Source: Cherax quadricarinatus (lineage: Eukaryota > Arthropoda > Malacostraca > Decapoda > Parastacidae). From it: 64,000 nt of DNA. Positions 56,948 through 64,000 of the stretch are shown here, in pieces. Every line of letters begins with the position of its first letter. Within the stretch, counting starts at the first letter, position 1. The stretch spans positions 1-64,000 of the forward strand of contig NW_027196381.1 in assembly GCF_038502225.1 (NCBI RefSeq), read 5' to 3'. Under the pieces are notes generated by a model. It was not told the DNA's origin and did no database searches. It was given only the letters and a program-made list of their open reading frames with translations. Made by a program: the position numbers and the translations under genes.

Positions 56948-56990
<43 letters not shown>
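56947..56990 (+). repeat. AAT microsatellite at the SINE tail
   Basis: About 14 uninterrupted AAT units right after the SINE 3' body. SINEs often share the 3' tail of the LINE that mobilises them. The I-type LINE at 61613-64000 also ends in an AAT-type run. The following 220 bases (56991-57210) are AT-rich with nothing recognisable. Confidence 0.85.
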
Positions 56991-57210
56991 TTTTTGTAAG
57001 TATATGTAGTGACAATTTGCATATACAGATAGTTTAAAAATATTAGAGGTTTATAAACAACAGCCATATGATAGTAGGACGAGATTTCGGTATTTTTCTC
57101 TAGATAAACATGAGTTCTACACGAACAGTCTGCTTAAACAATCCCATTTTGTTACATTTGTGGCGAATATTCTTTGCAAAAACAATGATAAAGTCACAAA
57201 TCTTGTAAAA

Positions 57211-60200
57211 TAAGCTGGAGGCCGAGACAAGTCTTGGAGAGGCACTGGAGGCCGAGACAAGTCTTGGAGAGACACTGGAGGCCAAGACAAGTCTTGGAGA
57301 GGCACTGGAGGCCGAGACAAGTCTTGGAGAGACACTGGAGGCCAAGACAAGTCTTGGAGAGGCACTGGAGGCCGAGACAAGTCTAGGAGAGGCACTGGAG
57401 ACCAAGACAAGTCTTGGAGAGGCACTAGAGGCTAAGACAAGTCTTGGAGAGGCACTGGAGGCCGAGACAAGTCTAGGAGAGGCACTGGAGACCAAGACAA
57501 GTCTTGGAGAGGCACTGGAGGCCGAGACAAGTCTTGGAGAGGCACTGGAGACCAAGACAAGTCTAGGAGAGGCACTGGAGACCAAGACAAGTCTAGGAGA
57601 GGCACTGGAGACCAAGACAAGTCTAGGAGAGGCACTGGAGGCCGAGACAAGTCTTGGAGAGGCACTGGAGACCAAGACAAGTCTAGGAGAGGCACTGGAG
57701 ACCAAGACAAGTCTTGGAGAGGCACTGGAGGCCGAGACAAGTCTTGGAGAGGCACTGGAGACCAAGACAAGTCTTGGAGAGGCACTGGAGACCAAGACAA
57801 GTCTAGGAGAGGCACTGGAGACCAAGACAAGTCTAGGAGAGGCACTGGAGGCCGAGACAAGTCTTGGAGAGGCACTGGAGACCAAGACAAGTCTAGGAGA
57901 GGCACTGGAGACCAAGACAAGTCTTGGAGAGGCACTGGAGGCCGAGACAAGTCTTGGAGAGGCACTGGAGACCAAGACAAGTCTTGGAGAGGCACTGGAG
58001 GCCGAGACAAGTCTTGGAGAGGCGCTGGAGACCGAGACAAGTCTTGGAGAGGCACTGGAGGCCGAGACAAGTCTTGGAGAGGCACTGGAGACCAAGACAA
58101 GTCTTGGAGAGGCACTGGAGGCCGAGACAAGTCTTGGAGAGGCGCTGGAGACCGAGACAAGTCTTGGAGAGGCACTGGAGGCCGAGACAAGTCTTGGAGA
58201 GGCACTGGAGGCCAAGACAAGTCTTGGAGAGGCACTGGAGGCCGAGACAAGTCTTGGAGAGGCACTGGAGGCCAAGACAAGTCTTGGAGAGGCACTGGAG
58301 GCCGAGACAAGTCTTGGAGAGGCGCTGGAGGCCGAGACAAGTCTTGGAGAGGCACTGGAGGCCGAGACAAGTCTTGGAGAGGCACTGGAGGCCGAGACAA
58401 GTCTTGGAGAGGCGCTGGAGGCCGAGACAAGTCTTGGAGAGGCACTGGAGGCCGAGACAAGTCTTGGAGAGGCGCTGGAGGCCGAGACAAGTCTTGGAGA
58501 GGCGCTGGAGGCCGAGACAAGTTTTGGAGAGGCGCTGGAGGCCGAGACAAGTCTTGGAGAGGCACTGGAGGCCGAGACAAGTCTTGGAGAGGCGCTGGAG
58601 GCCGAGACAAGTCTTGGAGAGGCGCTGGAGGCCGAGACAGGTCTTGGAGAGGCACTGGAGGCCGAGACAAGTCTTGGAGAGGCACTGGAGGCCGAGACAA
58701 GTCTTGGAGAGGCGCTGGAGGCCGAGACAAGTCTTGGAGAGGCACTGGAGGCCGAGACAAGTCTTGGAGAGGCGCTGGAGGCCGAGACAAGTCTTGGAGA
58801 GGCACTGGAGGCCGAGACAAGTCTTGGAGAGGCACTTGAGGCCGAGACAAGTCTTGGAGAGGCACTGGAGGCCGAGACAAGTCTTGGAGAGGCACTGGAG
58901 GCCGAGACAAGTCTTGGAGAGGCACTGGAGGCCGAGACAAGTCTTGGAGAGGCACTGGAGGCCGAGACAAGTCTTGGAGAGGCACTGGAGGCCAAGACAA
59001 GTCTTGGAGAGGCACTGGAGGCCAAGACAGGTCTTGGAGAGGCACTGGAGGCCGAGACAAGTCTTGGAGAGGAACTGGAGGTCAAGACAAGTCTAGGAGA
59101 GGCACTGGAGGCCAAGACAAGTCTTGGAGAGGCACTGGAGGCCAAGACAAGTCTTGGAGAGGCACTGGAGGCCAAGACAAGTCTTGGAGAGGCACTGGAG
59201 GCCAAGACAGGTCTTGGAGAGGCACTGGAGGCCGAGACAAGTCTTGGAGAGGCACTGGAGGCCAAGACAGGTCTTGGAGAGGCACTGGATGCCGAGACAA
59301 GTCTTGGAGAGGAACTGGAGGTCAAGACAAGTCTAGGAGAGGCACTGGAGGCCGAGACAAGTCTAGGAGAGGCACTGGAGGCCGAGGCAAGTCTAGGAGA
59401 GGCACTGGAGGTCAAGACAAGTCTAGGAGAGGCACTGGAGGCCAAGACAAGTCTATGAGAGGCACTGGAGGTCAAGACAAGTCTAGGAGAGGCACTGGAG
59501 GCCGAGACAAGACTAGGAGAGGCACTGGAGGCCGAGACAAGTCTAGGAGAGGCACTGGAGGCCGAGACAAGTCTAGGAGAGGCACTGGAGGCCGAGACAA
59601 GTCTAGGAGAGGCACTGGAGACCGAGACAAGTCTAGGAGAAGCACTGGAGGCCGAGACAAGTCTTGGAGAGGCACTGGAAGCCGAGACAAGTCTGGGAGA
59701 GGCACTGGAGGCCGAGACAAGTCTTGGAGAGGCACTGGAGGCCGAGACAAGTCTAGGAGAGGCACTGGAGGCCGAGACAAGTCTAGGAAAGGCACTGGAG
59801 ACCGAGACAAGTCTAAGAGAGGCACTGGAGGCCGAGACAAGTCTAGGAGAGGCACTGGAGGCCGAGACAAGTCTAGGAGAGGCACTGGAGGCCGAGACAA
59901 GTCTAGGAGAGGCACTGGAGGCCGAGACAAGTCTAGGAGAGGCACTGGAGGCCGAGACAAGTCTTGGAGAGGCACTGGAGGCCGAGACAAGTCTAGGAGA
60001 GGCACTGGAGGCCGAGACAAGTCTAGGAGAGGCACTGGAGGCCGAGACAAGTCTTGGAGAGGCACTGGAGGCCGAGACAATTCTAGGAGAGGCACTGGAG
60101 GCCGAGACAAGTCTTGGAGAGGCACTGGAGGCCGAGACAAGTCTAGGAGAGGCACTGGAGGCCGAGACAAGTCTTGGAGAGGCACTGGAGGCCGAAACAA

Positions 60201-61527
60201 GTCTTGGAGAGGCACTGGAGGCCAAGACAAGTCTTGGAGAGGCGCTGGAGACCAAGACAAGTCTTGGAGAGGCACTGGAGGCCGAGACAAGTCTAGGAGA
60301 GGCACTGGAGGCTGAGACAAATCTTGGAGAGGCACTGGAGGCCAAGCCAGGTCTTGGAGAGGCGCTGGAGACCAAGACAAGTCTTGGAAAGGCACTGGAG
60401 GCCAAGACCAGTCTTGGAGAGGCACTGGAGGCCAAGACAAGTCTTGGAGAGGCACTGGAGGCCAAGACAAGTCTTGGAGAGGCATTGGAGGCCAAGACAA
60501 GTCTTGGAGAGGCACTGGAGGCCAAGACAAATCTTGGAGAGGCACTGGAGGCCAAGACAAGTCTTGGAGAGGCGCTGGAGACCAAGACAAGTCTAGGAGA
60601 GGCACTGGAGGCCAAGACAAGTCTTAGAGAGGCACTGGAGGCCAAGACAAGTCTTGGAGAGGCATTGGAGGCCAAGACAAGTCTTGGAGAGGCACTGGAG
60701 GGCAAGACAAGTCTTGGAGAGGCACTGGAGGCCAATGCAAGTCTTGGAGAGGCACTGGAGGCCAAGACAAGTCTTGGAGAGGGACTGGAGGCCAAGATAA
60801 GTCTTGGAGAGGCACTGGAGGCCGAGACAAGTCTTGGAGAGGCACTGGAGGCCAAGACAAGTCTTGGAGAGGCGCTGGAGGCCAAGACAAGTCTTGGAGA
60901 GGCACTGGAGGCCAAGACAAGTCTTGGAGAGGCACTGGAGGCCAAGACAAGTCTTGGAGAGGCACTGGAGGCCAAGACAAGTCTTGGAGAGGCACTGGAG
61001 GCCAAGACAAGTCTTGGAGAGGCACTGGAGGCCAAGACAAGTCTTGGAGAGGCACTGGAGGTCAAGACAAGTCTTGGAGAGGCACTGGAGGCCGAGACAA
61101 GTCTTGGAGAGGCACTGGAGGCCAAGACAAGTCTTGGAGAGGCACTGGAGGCCGAGACAAGTCTTGGAGAGGCGCTGGAGACCAAGACAAGTCTTGGAGA
61201 GGCGCTGGAGACCAAGACAAGTCTTTTAGAGGCGCTGGAGACCAAGACAAGTCTTGGAAAGGCACTGGAGGCCGAGACAAGTCTTGGAGAGGCACTGGAG
61301 GCCAAGACAAGTTTTGGAGAGGCGCTGGAGACCAAGACAAGTCTTGGAGAGGCACTGGAGGCCGAGACAAGTCTTGGAGAGGCACTGGAGGCCAAGACAA
61401 GTCTTGGAGAGGCGCTGGAGACCAAGACAAGTCTTGGAGAGGCGCTGGAGACCAAGACAAGTCTTGGAGAGGCGCTGGAGACCAAGACAAGTCTTGGAGA
61501 GGCACTGGAGACCAAGACAAGTCTTGG
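57211..61527. repeat. 30-bp tandem array, block I (about 143 units)
   Basis: About 143 units of 30 bases (GGCACTGGAGGCCGAGACAA then GTCTTGGAGA) with no insertion or deletion over 4.3 kb. Four sites vary repeatedly: ACTGG/GCTGG, GGCC/GACC, CGAG/CAAG and CTTGG/CTAGG. The variants form domains, for example CTAGG-rich at 59.34-60.3 kb and CAAG-rich from 60.3 kb. Frames of ten-residue period are open on both strands. The longest, 1531 codons on the minus strand (61695-57100), starts in the 3' UTR of the neighbouring LINE, so I do not call a gene. Confidence 0.95.
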
Positions 61528-61820
61528 CCTCCGGGTCTTCAAAACCTGTGAACAATACTTATGACTGGAAAAATTGACAAAGCAAAAGTTTATACTTGGG
61601 TGTCTGTGGTGGAGATTATTATTATTATAATCAAAAAGAATCGCTAAGCCACAAGGACTATACAGCGCTGCAGGGCAGGAAGGAAGCGAGGGCATCAGGT
61701 GGCAAAAGGGAGATGGATGAGTAATAGGTTACGGATAACAGCGGGGTAGTGGATGGTGAAAGGGTAAAGGGCAGCAAGAGACTGAACTAGAAAGGGCTGA
61801 GGGGAGAGCGAAAAGTATCA

Positions 61821-62773
61821 TCAGAGTTTGTGGAGTAAATCAGTCGTTGTCAAGAAGTCAATGAGAGAGTCAGGATTAAAGGAGGGTCCATCAGCAAGAA
61901 GGGATGGTAAAGAGAGAGTAGTAGAACGAAGACGACGTTGGAGGTAAATTCTGCGTGCTCGTTGATAGAGAGGGCAGTCTAACAGAATGTGGCTAATCGA
62001 TACTGGAACTTGACACTGCTCACAGAGAGGAACAGGGTGCCTCTCCATGAGATACCCATGAGTAAGACGAGTGTGGCCAATGTGAAGGCGGGAGAGAGTG
62101 GTCTCCCAACCTCGGCACTGATGACAAGAAGACGGCCAGTAACCTATACTCGGTTTAATAGAATGAAGTTTGTTACCGAGCAGAGTTAACCAACGTTGTT
62201 GCCAACGGGTGTGAAGGTGGGTAGCTATTGCAGCAAAATAGTCCAGAAATGGAAAACCTCGATAGGAAATTGGTAGGTCATGTACTGCTGACCGCGCAGC
62301 AGTGTCTGCCTGTTCATTGCCCTGTACGTCGACATGACCAGGGACCCAACAAAAAACAATATCTTTATGTTTGGTAGAGATACGGCGTAGCCAAAGTTGG
62401 ATACGGAGAACTAGGGGATGAGATGTATCAAATTTTCGTATAGCCTGTAGAGCACTAAGGGAGTCTGAGACTACTACAAATGATGACACAGTCATAGATG
62501 CGATACGAGTACATAGTAGCGAAGGCAATGGGCATCACGGCGATCAGACAAGGATGGAACATTCGCTTCTGTATAGAGGATCTCAACAGGGAAAGAGCGA
62601 AAAGCACCAAGGCACAAACGTAATCCTTGGTGATGGATAGAGTTAAGGCTAGAGAGAGTAGTAGGAGAGGCCGCGGAATAAATCTGGTCACCATAATCGA
62701 GTTTCGATAAAACGAGGGCTGAATGTAGGCAAAGCAGAGTTTCGACGATCAGCTCCCCAGGAAAGATGAGCAA
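61821..62773 (-). pseudogene. I-type LINE: RT C-terminus and RNase H
   Basis: Two overlapping pieces in different phases. The first (62773-62492) carries the post-RT region (LHSALVLSKLDYGDQIYSAAS, HHQGLRLCLGAFRS). The second (62528-61821) is RNase H: VVVSDSLSALQAI with a catalytic Asp and WVPGHVDVQGNEQADTAAR with the C-terminal Asp. It ends in a Cys/His segment (CHQCRGWETTLSRLHIGHTRLTH..CEQC..HILLDC) typical of I-group elements. RNase H would remove the RNA template during cDNA synthesis. The stop at 61821 is the end of the ancestral frame. Confidence 0.8.
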
Positions 62774-64000
62774 GGGTTTTAAGAAGGTTTAGCCGGCTGT
62801 GACAAGTTGCCTTCAGAGAGGTAATGTGAGGTTTCCAGGATAACCTACGGTCAAAGAGAAGGCCTAGAAACCTGACTGTATCACGTTCGGGGATACGGGA
62901 GCCATAGAGATACAAAGGATGATCAGAGATAACAGAGCATCTAGTGAAAGTAATTTGGTGAGTTTTGGTACTTGAAAATTTAAACCCATGCGTGGTGGCC
63001 CAAGTGGAAACACGGTCGACCGCATGCTGGAGAGAAACTGCAATAAGATGACAGTCAGTGCCTGCACAAGCAATAACGAAGTCATCAACATAGAGTGATG
63101 ACCAAATATTGGGTGGAAGAACAGAGGCCAAATCATTTATAGCAAGGAGAAAAAGTGTTGTGCTTAGAACACATCCCTGAGGGACACCTTCAGCTTGGAC
63201 GAAGTCTGGGGAAAGAACATTATTGACTCAAACACGGAAATGTCTGTCAGTTAAAAAGTTCTTAAGGAAGGATGGTAGATTGCCTCGGAGGCCTAAGGAA
63301 TGGACCTGGGCCAAAATATTATACCTCCAAGGTCAAAAAATATGGCAATAACTGAGTGATTATTCGCAAAGGCATTACAAACATATGTATCCAAGCATAG
63401 TAAGGGGTCTATGGTAGAACGACCCTTATGAAAGCCATATTGACTAGCGGAGAGACTGTTGTGTGTCTCTAAATACCACATTAAACGTCGATTTACGAGA
63501 CGTTCCATCACTTTGCAAACTGCACTAGTAAGAGCGATGGGACGATAGTGGGAGGCATCATGTCCTGTAGTACCCGGTTTGCGGAAAGGGAGAACAATGG
63601 CAGATTTCCACAGCTGGGGAAGAACTCCTTGTGCCCAAATAAGATTGAAGAGGTGTAAGAGGACTACAAGGGCTGACCGATGTAAATGTTGTAACATACG
63701 AATATGAATGTCGTCAGGCCCAGCTGCCGATGATCGGCAAGCTGAAAGCGTTGCCTCCAGTTCTTGAAGTGTAAAAGGCACATTATACTGTTCTTCTCTG
63801 AGAGAAGAAAAGTCCAAGGGTACTAACTCTCTGGCAGACTTTGAGGAAAGAAACGAGGGGCATAGATGGAGCCCTCGGGAAATACGGGCCAGATGTGTGC
63901 TAAGTTCAATGGCAACGTCGAGAGGGTTTGCTACATCAACACCAGCGAACCATAGAACAGGAGCCGGGTCAGGAGAGTATTTACCACTCAATTTCCTCAC
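62688..64000 (-). pseudogene. I-type LINE reverse transcriptase, partial
   Basis: From the window edge: FTLQELEATLSACRSSAAGPDDIH, GHDASHYRPIALTS, VMERLVNRRLMWYL, YGFHKGRSTIDPLL, VIAIFFDL. After FFDL about seven residues, with the second catalytic position of this motif, are deleted near 63330 and the phase changes. The correct phase then reads SLGLRGNLPSFL, an in-frame TGA at 63228-63230, EGVPQGCVLSTTLFLLAINDL, the active-site SLYVDDFVIAC (63081-63092) and ATTHGFKFSSTKTH. A further change near 62765 ends this part. Clearly inactive. Confidence 0.8.

Larger units (their letters stand above)
47957..56990 (+). mobile_element. tRNA-related SINE expanded to 9 kb by two internal satellites
   Basis: Read left to right: 138 copies of a 43-bp unit that resembles the A-box half of a tRNA-like head, a single T-arm/B-box (53890-53908), a unique SINE body (GTCCCTGTTCACC, AATAGGTACCTGGGTGTTAG), about 90 copies of a 32-bp unit made from the next part of the body, then the SINE end (GGGACAAAACTGACCTAATT) and an AAT microsatellite. 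The unexpanded order tRNA head, body, TGTGGGTCGCATCCTGGGAC, tail is what I remember as a common decapod SINE. Both arrays are in register with that order, so they most likely grew inside one copy. Confidence 0.65.
61613..64000 (-). mobile_element. I-type LINE with RNase H, 3' part, decayed
   Basis: Minus-strand non-LTR element entering from the right window edge with RT, then RNase H, a 3' UTR of about 200 bases, and an end in a short AAT-type run (ATTATTATTATTATAATC on the plus strand at about 61614). RNase H downstream of RT and the motifs HYRPIALTS, YGFHKGRSTIDPLL and YVDDFVIAC fit the I group (I/Nimb-like). At least four lesions are visible, including loss of the segment that holds a catalytic Asp. 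Its tail borders about 85 bases of unique sequence and the 30-bp array. Confidence 0.8.

Noticed and set aside
57100..61695. 1531-codon Ser/Ala/Pro-rich frame on the minus strand of the 30-bp array
   Set aside because: Its ATG lies in the 3' UTR of the I-type LINE, and several other phases on both strands are open. It is most likely a by-product of a stop-free 30-base unit.

Overview
This is eukaryotic, repeat-dominated DNA with no recognisable host gene. Several repeats match sequence types I know to be abundant in decapod crustaceans: the 3' end of the CR1-like LINEs, the SINE body around 53.9 kb and 56.87 kb, and the fold-back elements near 47.5 kb. A crayfish- or lobster-like decapod is therefore the best guess. 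That is recognition from memory, not a search result.

About 35 kb of the 64 kb is tandem repeat: an 18-bp satellite (3181-7160, 15327-24374, 29014-29157, 34953-39135), a 40/36-bp array (39349-40270, 43183-43598), a 36-bp array (43660-46884), a 43-bp array (47957-53891), a 32-bp array (53987-56871) and a 30-bp array (57211-61527). Most very long open frames in the window are by-products of units whose length is a multiple of three and which contain no stop codon.

Layout. 1-3180: 5' part of a minus-strand LTR retrotransposon (LTR, primer site, short gag, integrase). 3181-7160: 18-bp satellite. 7161-15326: a plus-strand Ty3/gypsy element with integrase placed before reverse transcriptase (Gmr1-like order), split by a complete-looking CR1-like LINE (8026-13351). 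15327-24374: satellite. 24375-29013: a second copy of the same Gmr1-like family on the minus strand, with both LTRs and gag-protease but an internal deletion. 29014-29157: eight satellite units. 29158-34952: an L1/Tx1-like LINE with an 11-bp target duplication made of satellite sequence. 34953-39135: satellite. 39349-43598: the 40/36-bp array interrupted by a second, 5'-truncated CR1 copy with an intact RT frame. 43660-46884: 36-bp array. 46885-47956: mostly plain sequence holding a mariner-like MITE and two nested fold-back elements. 47957-56990: one tRNA-related SINE inflated to 9 kb by two internal satellite arrays. 57211-61527: 30-bp array. 61613-64000: a decayed minus-strand I-type LINE with RNase H.

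History read from the junctions: the four 18-bp blocks look like one ancestral array of at least 17 kb that was hit independently by two Gmr1-like elements and one Tx1-like LINE. The CR1 element later landed inside one Gmr1-like copy. The two Gmr1-like copies share the same inactivating changes, which suggests that an already defective lineage was mobilised in trans. The most unusual items are the SINE that became two satellites, the Gmr1-like family with its SCAN-like capsid, and three consecutive RNA hairpins at the CR1 3' end that overlap the protein C-terminus and stop codon.
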